From Chloroflexi bacterium UBA6019 (GTDB lineage: Bacteria > Chloroflexota > Dormibacteria > Dormibacterales > Dormibacteraceae), in assembly GCA_002427995.1 (NCBI GenBank), contig DIZV01000081.1:1-6321 (forward strand): DNA of 6,321 bases. Reading direction: 5' to 3'. Made by a program: the position numbers and the translations under genes. A model generated the notes under the pieces. It was given only the letters and a program-made list of their open reading frames with translations, had not been told where the DNA came from and did no database searches. This document shows positions 1 through 4,907 of the stretch, piece by piece. Numbering within the stretch: the stretch's first letter is position 1; every line of letters begins with the position of its first letter.

Positions 1-446
1 AGTCCGTAGGCAGCCGCCTGCGGGGGCGGTCCGGTCTTGCTGTAGACACCGGCCGCGAGGTCGAGCACGGTCGCGGTCACCGGGTAGGAGACGCTCTGGC
101 CCGGGCTGAGCAGGATCGCGAGCGCGGGGCAGGCGGCCCCGACGTTGGGGGTCGACCAGATCTGGACGCCGTTCGCATTGACGATGACCGCCGCCAGCGG
201 CGGGCAGGCGGTCGGTGCACCGCAGCCGACGCTCGAGTCGTTGGTCACGGTGACGGTGATCGTGATGGGAGCTCCGTGCGGGTAGCTCCGTCGATCGGTG
301 GAGATCCGCTCGGTGAGGTGCCCGGCGCCGCCACAGGCCACGCCGACGCCCACGACATCGGCCGGCGGGGTGGCGGAGCAGCCGATCCCCGACGAGCTGC
401 CGCAGGCGGCTAGGAGGAGGGACAGGAGTGCGAGGGCTTGTTTCAT
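1..446 (-). CDS. Secreted lipoprotein with BsuPI/Ig-like beta domain (3' part outside window)
   Basis: The minus strand stays open from an ATG at 446 to the left edge: 148 codons, no stop seen. The N-terminus has Lys2, a hydrophobic stretch and a lipobox ending at Cys15 (LAAC, residues 12-15), followed by a Gly/Ser linker. This is a type II (lipoprotein) signal peptide, so the product should be anchored outside the cytoplasmic membrane. Residues about 55-140 alternate like a beta sandwich: YPHGAPITITVTVTND, then NGVQIWS, then LSPGQSVSYPVT, then GVYSKTG. That order resembles the BsuPI/intracellular proteinase inhibitor-like Ig fold; the family match is by pattern only. Extra cysteines at 23, 38, 75, 81 and 106 could form disulfides. 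There is no clear ribosome binding site. An in-frame TTG at 458-456 would lengthen the rather short 14-residue signal by four residues and is a real alternative start. The function is unknown. Confidence 0.72.
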   Translation of the reverse strand, partial: MKQALALLSLLLAACGSSSGIGCSATPPADVVGVGVACGGAGHLTERISTDRRSYPHGAPITITVTVTNDSSVGCGAPTACPPLAAVIVNANGVQIWSTPNVGAACPALAILLSPGQSVSYPVTATVLDLAAGVYSKTGPPPQAAAYG

Positions 447-453
447 ATGAAGG

Positions 454-483
454 TTCAACGCGGTCGGGGTGCGCGGGTATCAT
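454..483 (+). promoter_or_regulatory. Probable rnpB promoter
   Basis: A TATCAT hexamer (478-483, five of six matches to the sigma70 -10 consensus) lies six bases before the predicted 5' end of RNase P RNA at 490. A weak -35 candidate, TTCAAC, sits at 454-459 with an 18-bp spacer. The -10 position fits well; the -35 is poor. The element lies in the 43-bp gap shared with the divergent lipoprotein gene. Confidence 0.5.
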
Positions 484-489
484 GCACTG

Positions 490-872
490 GAGTCGAGGCG
501 GACGGGCGACCGCCGGGCGCTACGCGCGCCGGGAGGAAAGTCCGGGCTCCGCAGAGCAGGGCGCTGGGTAACACCCAGTCGGGGCGACCCGAAGGAAAGT
601 GCCACAGAAATTACACCGCCGATTCGGCAGGATCTCCGGAGCCTGTCGAAGGCAAGGGTGAAATGGTGAGGTAAGAGCTCACCGGCGGCCGGGTGACCGG
701 CCGGCCAGGCAAACCCCGCCCGGAGCAAGACCAAATAGGAGGGCGTTTTAAAGGCTGCTCGTCCAGCCCTCGGGTTAGCGGTCGCTGGAGGCGCCGGGAG
801 ACCGGCGTCCTAGACAGATGGTCGTCGGGGCGCGGAGCCCCACAGAACCCGGCTTACAGTCCGCCTCGGCTC
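490..872 (+). ncRNA. rnpB: RNase P RNA, bacterial type A-like
   Basis: This is the catalytic RNA of ribonuclease P, which removes the 5' leader of pre-tRNAs together with the RnpA protein. The universal cores appear in order: GAGGAAAGTCCGGGCTCC (533-550), GAAGGAAAGTGCCACAGAAA (591-610), GCAAGGGTGAAATGGTGAG (652-670), GTAAGAGCTCACCG (671-684), GGCAAACC, GGAGCAAGACCAAATAGG (722-739) and CAGAACCCGGCTTAC (842-856). The ends are set by helix P1, where 490-503 pairs with 859-872 over 14 bp with one G-U. A P12-like hairpin pairs 623-631 with 642-650. The length of about 383 nt is normal. Open reading frames across this region on either strand are not real genes. Confidence 0.96.
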
Positions 873-883
873 ACCTTCGGACC

Positions 884-900
884 GCCCGCCGCGAGCGGGC
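884..900 (+). terminator. Possible weak terminator hairpin after rnpB
   Basis: GCCCGC (884-889) and GCGGGC (895-900) form a six-base-pair GC stem with a CGCGA loop, 12 nt after the RNase P RNA end. No U-run follows, so intrinsic termination would be inefficient. It may instead be a 3' processing boundary, with read-through into the kinase gene. Confidence 0.3.
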
Positions 901-925
901 TGGAATTCCTGCCTGGGCGAACCGG

Positions 926-931
926 TAATCT
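926..931 (+). promoter_or_regulatory. Candidate -10 element for the kinase-LuxR gene
   Basis: TAATCT ends nine bases before the ATG at 941. Transcription would start at about 938-940, giving a leaderless or nearly leaderless mRNA, which agrees with the lack of a Shine-Dalgarno sequence before this start. No convincing -35 was found, so this rests on position and a partial consensus match. Confidence 0.25.
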
Positions 932-940
932 GACACTGAC

Positions 941-2476
941 ATGGTCAGTTTGGAGGATAGAACCGCTCCTCGAGAGCGGCAACGACTGGAGGCGCTCCGT
1001 CGCTATGGCATCCTCGACAGCGAGCGCGAAGCGGGGTTCGATCGGATCACCTCTCTCGCGGCCGACCTCCTCGACGTCCCGATCGCCCTCATATCGCTGG
1101 TCGACGAGGAGCGCCAGTGGTTCAAGTCCGCGCACGGGCTGGAGGCGACCTCGACACCTCGGGAGGGCGGATTCTGCGCGTACACGGTCAGCTGCGAGCA
1201 GCCAACGGTGATCGAGGACGCCGCTGTCGACCCCCGGTTCGCAAAGCACCCGATGGTCACGGGGGACCCGCACATCCGCCTCTATGCCGGTGCGCCGCTG
1301 ATCACAGCCGATGGCTTCGCCCTCGGGACACTGTGCGTCATCGGCAACCAGCCCCGCGTCCTCGATGGTCGAGAGTTGCGGATCCTGACCTCCCTCGCCG
1401 GGCTTGTCGTCGACCAGATCGACAACCGGTTCCGTGCGCTTCGGTTCTCCGAAGAGGAGGCCCGCCGCCTCCAGCGCGAGTATGAGCTCAGCGCGAGCCG
1501 GGCGGCGGCAGCTGAGCTGCGCGGGCTGGCGGAACGGAGCGCGGCCCTCGACAACGCGAAGATGACCTTTCTCAACCTGGCCTCACACCAGCTGCGCACG
1601 CCTCTCACCGTCTTCCGCGGTTACCTGGAGATGTTCGAGAGCGCGGCCTTCCGGAAGAGCGAAGCGAAGGCCGACTTTGCGATCTCGGTGATGCGCAAGA
1701 AGAGTGACGAGATGAATTCCATGATCAGCCGGATGCTGCAGGTCGCCCGGATCGATGCGACCCCCGGCGCGGGGGCCGATGTCGACGTCCGCGAGCTGCT
1801 CGAGGAAGAGCTCGCGGCGCGGCGCCTTGCCTCGCCCGGCCACCGTTTCGTGCTCGAGGCTCCCGCCGAGGCAACCATGGTTCGAGGAGATCGCCTCCGG
1901 TTGTGCCTCGTCTTCGAAAGCCTGCTCGACAACGCGGTCAAGTACTCGCCCGACGGGGGCGCGGTGGTCTGCCGCATGCGAGTCGCCCGGGGCACGGTCC
2001 GGATCGAGGTCCTCGACCAGGGGAGCGGCGTGAGCGGCGCTGAAGGCACCGACCTGTTCGGCGGTTTCACGGGCTATGTCGCCCGACCGACCGAGGACCG
2101 GGCCGGCGCGGGCCTTGGCCTTTACCTGGTACGCCAGGTCGTGATGGCGCACGGCGGCAGCGTCGACCTCAAGTCCCAGCCCGGTGTCGGGACCAGCGTC
2201 ACCGTGAAGCTCCCGGCCCGGCGTCGACGGCAGGGGCGAGGGGAGACCGAGGATGCGGGCGTCGACGCTCCGAGCGCGCGAGAGATGGAGGTCGCCCGGC
2301 TGGTCGCCCTCGGCCTGACGAACCAGGCGATCGCCGGCCGGCTGTTCCTGAGCCCGGCAACCGTCGCCAGCCACGTGGCGCGCCTGCTGGCCAAGCTCCA
2401 CTTCCGGTCACGGGCCCAGGTCGGCCAGTGGATCGCCGACGTCGAGCGCGAGAAGAATCCTCAGATCGGAGGATGA
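941..2476 (+). CDS. GAF sensor histidine kinase fused to a C-terminal LuxR-type DNA-binding domain
   Basis: A 511-residue cytoplasmic regulator with no membrane segment. Residues about 20-165 are a GAF domain of the group with ILDS, PIALISLVDEERQWFKS, FCAYTV, DPRF and YAGAPL..GFALGTLCVI. A helical linker (168-208) leads to the HisKA dimerisation domain (about 206-272), where SHQLRTPL places the phospho-accepting residue at His216. The HATPase domain (about 315-426) has all its boxes: N (ESLLDNAVKYS, Asn331), G1 (DQGSG, 359-363), F (DLFGGF) and G2 (GAGLGLYLV, 388-396). The kinase therefore looks active. Residues about 441-500 (SAREMEVARLVALGLTNQAI, then RLFLSPATVASHVARLLAKL) are a LuxR/NarL/GerE helix-turn-helix. 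No receiver domain lies between kinase and HTH, so signal may pass to DNA binding within one polypeptide. The residue after His216 is Gln, not the usual Glu/Asp. M1 is chosen because family members begin about ten residues before this Arg/Leu-rich helix; no ribosome binding site is visible. Confidence 0.9.
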   Translation: MVSLEDRTAPRERQRLEALRRYGILDSEREAGFDRITSLAADLLDVPIALISLVDEERQWFKSAHGLEATSTPREGGFCAYTVSCEQPTVIEDAAVDPRFAKHPMVTGDPHIRLYAGAPLITADGFALGTLCVIGNQPRVLDGRELRILTSLAGLVVDQIDNRFRALRFSEEEARRLQREYELSASRAAAAELRGLAERSAALDNAKMTFLNLASHQLRTPLTVFRGYLEMFESAAFRKSEAKADFAISVMRKKSDEMNSMISRMLQVARIDATPGAGADVDVRELLEEELAARRLASPGHRFVLEAPAEATMVRGDRLRLCLVFESLLDNAVKYSPDGGAVVCRMRVARGTVRIEVLDQGSGVSGAEGTDLFGGFTGYVARPTEDRAGAGLGLYLVRQVVMAHGGSVDLKSQPGVGTSVTVKLPARRRRQGRGETEDAGVDAPSAREMEVARLVALGLTNQAIAGRLFLSPATVASHVARLLAKLHFRSRAQVGQWIADVEREKNPQIGG

Positions 2477-2501
2477 TTCAAGAGCCCGCCTGACGGAAGC
2501 T

Positions 2502-2507
2502 GATAAT
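2502..2507 (+). promoter_or_regulatory. Candidate -10 element for the sigma factor gene
   Basis: GATAAT matches the -10 consensus at five of six positions and ends four bases before the ATG at 2512, or 13 before the in-frame ATG at 2521. If used, the mRNA would be leaderless or carry only a few leader bases. No good -35 is seen; TTCAAG at 2477-2482 is weak and 19 bp away. Co-transcription with the upstream kinase gene is equally possible. Confidence 0.3.
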
Positions 2508-2511
2508 CGTA

Positions 2512-3138
2512 ATGGGCCTTATGGTGGCGATCGCAGACTCAGCAAGGGTCTCCGATCGTAGGTCTTCCGACGCGGAGCTGATGGCCGCCGTCCGACGTGG
2601 CGACCAGGCGGCCCTCGGCGCTCTCTACGACGGCTACGCCTCCCGCGTCTACAGCACGGCGCTCTTCATCCTCCGTGATCCGGCGCGCGCCGAGGAGGTG
2701 ACCCAGGATGTCTTCCTCGCCGCCTGGAATCGCGGCGGCTCGTTTGACGCGCAGCTTGGCTCGGTTGCCGGTTGGCTGCTCCGCTGTGCTCGGAACCGTG
2801 CCATCGACGTGCTCCGGGGTTCCGCCGGCCGGGCCCGTGAAGAGCCGGAGATCTCGCCCGAGTTGGCGGGCGACACGGATGTCTTCCAGACGGTCGTCCG
2901 GTCGATCGACTCGAATCTGCTCAAGCAGGCGGTCGAGGCGCTCCCGACCGGCCAGCGGCAGGTCATCGAGCTCTGCTACTTCGGCGCCCGGAGCCAGGTC
3001 GAGGCGGCGGCCGCACTCGGCGTGCCGCTCTCGACGGTCAAGGGCCGGTCGAGGCTCGCGCTGCGAAGGCTCGCCGGTCTCCTCGACGGCGTGCTCGCCG
3101 ACTCAAACGGTCTCGACGTCGCGTCCCGCTGCCGCTAG
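2512..3138 (+). CDS. ECF-type RNA polymerase sigma factor
   Basis: A 208-residue protein with the two-domain plan of extracytoplasmic function sigma factors. Region sigma2 spans about residues 19-104 (DAELMAAVRRGDQAALGALY, RAEEVTQDVFLAAWNR, GWLLRCARNRAIDVLRG) and contacts core polymerase and the -10 element. Region sigma4 spans about 135-192 (ALPTGQRQVIELCYFGARSQ, then AAALGVPLSTVKGRSRLALRRL), with the HTH for -35 recognition at about 161-183. The linker is short and there is no sigma1.1 or sigma3. The sequence resembles the SigK-like ECF branch. It follows the kinase-LuxR gene by 35 bp on the same strand. The usual adjacent anti-sigma gene is absent: the next reading frame is mraZ, 360 bp on. 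Either ATG 2512 or ATG 2521 could be the start; neither has a well-spaced ribosome binding site. Confidence 0.9.
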   Translation: MGLMVAIADSARVSDRRSSDAELMAAVRRGDQAALGALYDGYASRVYSTALFILRDPARAEEVTQDVFLAAWNRGGSFDAQLGSVAGWLLRCARNRAIDVLRGSAGRAREEPEISPELAGDTDVFQTVVRSIDSNLLKQAVEALPTGQRQVIELCYFGARSQVEAAAALGVPLSTVKGRSRLALRRLAGLLDGVLADSNGLDVASRCR

Positions 3139-3186
3139 TCGACTGACCAGGGTCGCGCCAGACCAGCCCTAGCGTCGACCGGTTTT
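3138..3186 (+). terminator. Possible terminator of the sigma factor gene
   Basis: GTCGAC at 3138-3143 can pair with GTCGAC at 3174-3179, and AGGG (3149-3152) with CCCT (3167-3170). This makes an interrupted stem that starts at the last base of the stop codon, followed after three bases by TTTT (3183-3186). A second tiny hairpin, CCGG-TTTTG-CCGG, overlaps at 3179-3191. The internal loops and short U-run make this tentative. Confidence 0.3.
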
Positions 3187-3228
3187 GCCGGACACAAACT
3201 AATGTTCGATAGCCTCGGGGCGCCCTAC

Positions 3229-3308
3229 CACATGTAGAGGGGTCGTCGTCCCAGACGCCCAATATGTGGAGTTTGGCCGTCCAGCGCACGAATCCTGCCC
3301 CTACATGT
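3229..3308. repeat. Spaced inverted repeat around ACATGT upstream of the dcw promoter
   Basis: ACATGTAG-a-GGGG (3230-3242) is the reverse complement of CCCCTACATGT (3298-3308) apart from one extra A, leaving about 55 bp between the arms. Each core ACATGT is itself a palindrome. The right arm ends 14 bp before the -35 hexamer at 3323, where an activator or looping repressor could bind. No regulator can be named. Confidence 0.45.
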
Positions 3309-3322
3309 TGTGGGTGAAGCTA

Positions 3323-3352
3323 TTGACACCCGAGTAGGGCTGTGCGTACAGT
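3323..3352 (+). promoter_or_regulatory. Promoter of the mraZ/dcw operon
   Basis: A perfect TTGACA -35 (3323-3328) is followed after 18 bp by TACAGT (3347-3352, four of six to TATAAT). This is the best housekeeping-sigma promoter in the window. Transcription would begin near 3358-3360, giving a leader of about 138 nt before mraZ. The phased GTGG motifs begin about five bases past the predicted start point. Confidence 0.65.
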
Positions 3353-3363
3353 TGCGGGGAATC

Positions 3364-3391
3364 GTGGTGATTAGTGGGGATGGGTGGTGAT
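3364..3391 (+). promoter_or_regulatory. Putative MraZ operator: three GTGG repeats at 10-bp spacing
   Basis: GTGG begins at 3364, 3374 and 3384, exactly one helical turn apart, and each is followed by T/G-G-A-T (GTGGKGAT). Known MraZ proteins bind direct repeats with a TGGG or GTGG core at 10-bp spacing in front of their own gene. This array sits at about +5 to +32 of the predicted transcript, 107 bp before mraZ. It fits autorepression by blocking promoter clearance. Binding is inferred from motif and position. Confidence 0.7.
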
Positions 3392-3497
3392 CTTGCAACG
3401 CCATCGCATCCGTCGCAGCAAACGTTCCAGTAAGGCACCCAGCACAACGTCCCAGCTGCCACTCATCCCCGTCACCGCGGTTCCGGAAGAAAGATGA
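3384..3497 (+). CDS. Possible 37-codon leader peptide ending against mraZ
   Basis: A frame starting at GTG 3384 (or GTG 3387) runs 37 codons to TGA 3495-3497, which directly abuts the mraZ ATG at 3498 in the same frame. The product is basic near its start (QRHRIRRSKRSSK) and Pro/Thr-rich later, with no known domain. GGGGA at 3376-3380 could serve as a weak, too-close ribosome binding site, but those bases also belong to the GTGG repeats. It may be chance openness of a GC-rich leader. Confidence 0.22.
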   Translation: MVILQRHRIRRSKRSSKAPSTTSQLPLIPVTAVPEER

Positions 3498-3932
3498 ATG
3501 TTCGCCGGCTCCTCGCGTATGAAAGTGGACTCGAAGGGTCGCCTGGCGATCCCGAAGCAGTTTCGGGACCTGCTGCCCGAAGGATCCTTTATCTCAATCG
3601 GTACCGAGATGAACCTAACCATCTATCCGCGGGAGGAGTGGGAGGGGATGCGCGACGTGCTCCCATCACCTTTTCGGGCGACACCCGCGCAGCGGCAGCT
3701 ATCGCGGGCCATGAACGCACTCGCCATCTCCTGCGAATTCGACCAGCAGGGGCGCGTGACGCTCAGCCAGGAGCAGCGCCGGCTGGCGGGAATCGACCCC
3801 GACTCGACGGCGATCGTGATCGGCAACCAGACGGTGGTGGAGATCTGGGCGGCGGACCGCTGGGACAGCTACTCCATTGGCGCCCTGGCCAACTTCACCG
3901 ACAACGTTAACCAGGTGACCCAGACCAACTGA
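3498..3932 (+). CDS. mraZ: MraZ, transcriptional regulator of the division/cell-wall cluster
   Basis: A 144-residue protein of normal MraZ length built from two SpoVT-AbrB-like halves. The first begins MFAGSS and carries DSKGRLAIPKQFR (11-23) and LTIYPREEW (40-48). The second carries DQQGRVTLSQEQR (82-94), VIGN and VEIWAADRW. The paired D..GR motifs are the family signature. MraZ forms ring-shaped oligomers that bind phased repeats upstream of its own gene and repress the dcw promoter; the GTGG array at 3364-3391 is the likely target. The start at 3498 gives the conserved MFxG opening and is preceded by GGAAG (3485-3489) at 8 nt. An out-of-frame ATG at 3494 encodes nothing MraZ-like. The tail past residue 128 (ANFTDNVNQVTQTN) is polar and probably unstructured. 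Its stop overlaps the apparent start of rsmH. Confidence 0.95.
   Translation: MFAGSSRMKVDSKGRLAIPKQFRDLLPEGSFISIGTEMNLTIYPREEWEGMRDVLPSPFRATPAQRQLSRAMNALAISCEFDQQGRVTLSQEQRRLAGIDPDSTAIVIGNQTVVEIWAADRWDSYSIGALANFTDNVNQVTQTN
3913..3918 (+). promoter_or_regulatory. Ribosome binding site supporting a CTG start for rsmH
   Basis: AGGTGA lies inside the end of mraZ, ten bases before the CTG at 3929. It is a good Shine-Dalgarno match with workable spacing and supports initiation at that codon, where the mraZ stop and rsmH start share CTGA. Confidence 0.5.
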
Positions 3933-4852
3933 ACGGTCACCGCCCTGTACTTTCAAAAGAGTCAATAGAGCTCCTTCAGCCCCGACCGGGGTCGATCTTC
4001 ATCGACGCGACCCTGGGAGGCGGAGGACACGCCAGAGCCCTGCTCGAGCGCATCCAGCCCGGCGGCCGGCTGCTCGGGATCGATCGCGATCCCGCCGCGG
4101 TCGCCCGGGTCCGGGAGGCGTTGGCGGGGTTCGCCCCGCCCCCGATCCTGGTCCAGGCGAACTTCGCCGAGATCGAAGGCCTCGCCCGCCGGGCGGGGTT
4201 CGGCGAGGTGGACGGCGTGCTCTTCGACCTTGGGCTCTCCAGCTACCAGCTGGATGAGCCGGAGCGCGGATTCAGCTTCCGCGCCGAGGCTCCGCTGGAT
4301 ATGCGGATGGACCCCGGGCAGCCGGTGTCCGCCGCCGAGCTGGTGAACCGGATGGACCAGGGCGACCTCGCCCGCGTGATCGCCGACTTCGGCGAGGAGC
4401 GCTGGGCGAAGCGGATCGCCGAGTTCATCGTCCGCCGCCGGCCACTGGTCACGACCAGCGACCTGGCCCGGGCGGTGGAGGCCGCGATCCCGCGCGGCGC
4501 CTGGCCGAAAGACATCCACCCCGCGACCCGCACCTTCCAGGCGATCCGGATGGAGGTGAACGACGAGCTGGGCAGCCTCGAGCAGGGCCTGAAGGGCGCC
4601 ATCCAGATTCTCAAACCCGGTGGGCGCATGGCGGCGATCTCATTCCATTCCCTCGAAGATCGATTGGTCAAAGCAACCATTGCAGCCGAGTCGAAGGACT
4701 GTACCTGCCCCCCCCAGCAGCCAGTCTGTACCTGCGCTCACCGGGCCCTTTTGAGGGCCGTGACCCGAAAACCGGTCCGGCCCGCCGCCGAAGAAGTCGC
4801 CGCCAACCCACGCTCCCGCTCCGCCCGCCTCCGGGTGGCCGAGCGGATCTGA
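3929..4852 (+). CDS. rsmH: RsmH, 16S rRNA m4C1402 methyltransferase, apparent CTG start
   Basis: RsmH (formerly MraW) N4-methylates C1402 of 16S rRNA in the ribosomal P site using S-adenosylmethionine. The frame is open from 3911. Its first ATG, GTG or TTG is TTG 4121, which would delete the SAM-binding core. Starting at CTG 3929 gives 307 residues, the usual length, and the usual opening NGHRPVL...ELLQPRPG. Motifs follow: DATLGGGGH (26-34, SAM motif I), GIDRDP (50-55), FDLGLSS (99-105), PLDMRMD (122-128), HPATRTFQAIRMEVNDEL (197-214), ISFHSLEDRLVK (237-248), a CTCP...CTC cysteine cluster (258-269) and NPRSRSARLR near the end. CTG 3929 overlaps the mraZ stop by 4 nt with AGGTGA ten bases upstream, so translation is probably coupled. 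A run of eight C's (4708-4715) lies in the cysteine cluster, with the frame intact. Identity is certain; only the start codon is open. Confidence 0.94.
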   Translation: MNGHRPVLSKESIELLQPRPGSIFIDATLGGGGHARALLERIQPGGRLLGIDRDPAAVARVREALAGFAPPPILVQANFAEIEGLARRAGFGEVDGVLFDLGLSSYQLDEPERGFSFRAEAPLDMRMDPGQPVSAAELVNRMDQGDLARVIADFGEERWAKRIAEFIVRRRPLVTTSDLARAVEAAIPRGAWPKDIHPATRTFQAIRMEVNDELGSLEQGLKGAIQILKPGGRMAAISFHSLEDRLVKATIAAESKDCTCPPQQPVCTCAHRALLRAVTRKPVRPAAEEVAANPRSRSARLRVAERI

Positions 4853-4907
4853 CCCGCATCCCATCCCAACCCCACGACAGAGCAAGGAAAAAAAGGTCCA
4901 TTTCACC

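Larger units (their letters stand above)
3139..3497 (+). other. Intergenic control region between the sigma factor gene and mraZ
   Basis: No convincing full-length gene lies in this 359-bp gap. It is less GC-rich than its surroundings and holds, in order, a possible terminator, a spaced inverted repeat around ACATGT, a -35/-10 promoter, three helically phased GTGG motifs and a 37-codon leader frame. The stretch 3192-3228 shows nothing I can name. Confidence 0.6.

Noticed and set aside
438..1273. Open frames on both strands across the RNase P RNA gene (e.g. 438-674, 693-1211, 480-734, 854-1273)
   Set aside because: They lie over the conserved rnpB RNA or the GAF coding region, have low-complexity Arg/Pro/Gly-rich products without domains, and are expected by chance in GC-rich DNA.
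1583..2401. 272-codon minus-strand frame opposite the kinase gene
   Set aside because: It is antisense to a domain-complete kinase-LuxR gene, and its product is composition-biased with no recognisable motif.
3206..3219. Possible LexA/SOS half-site (TGTTCGA)
   Set aside because: Only one half resembles the actinobacterial SOS box, and no matching second half is present.
3494..3910. 138-codon frame starting at ATG 3494, overlapping mraZ
   Set aside because: The +1-shifted product has no family features, whereas the frame from 3498 has the complete MraZ signature.
3962..4519. 185-codon minus-strand frame opposite rsmH
   Set aside because: It is an antisense shadow of rsmH; its His/Asp/Gly-rich product mirrors the codon bias of the plus strand.
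4708..4715. Run of eight C's in rsmH as a frameshift or phase-variation site
   Set aside because: The frame is intact on both sides and the run encodes part of a Cys/Pro motif commonly seen in RsmH. Nothing suggests programmed slippage.
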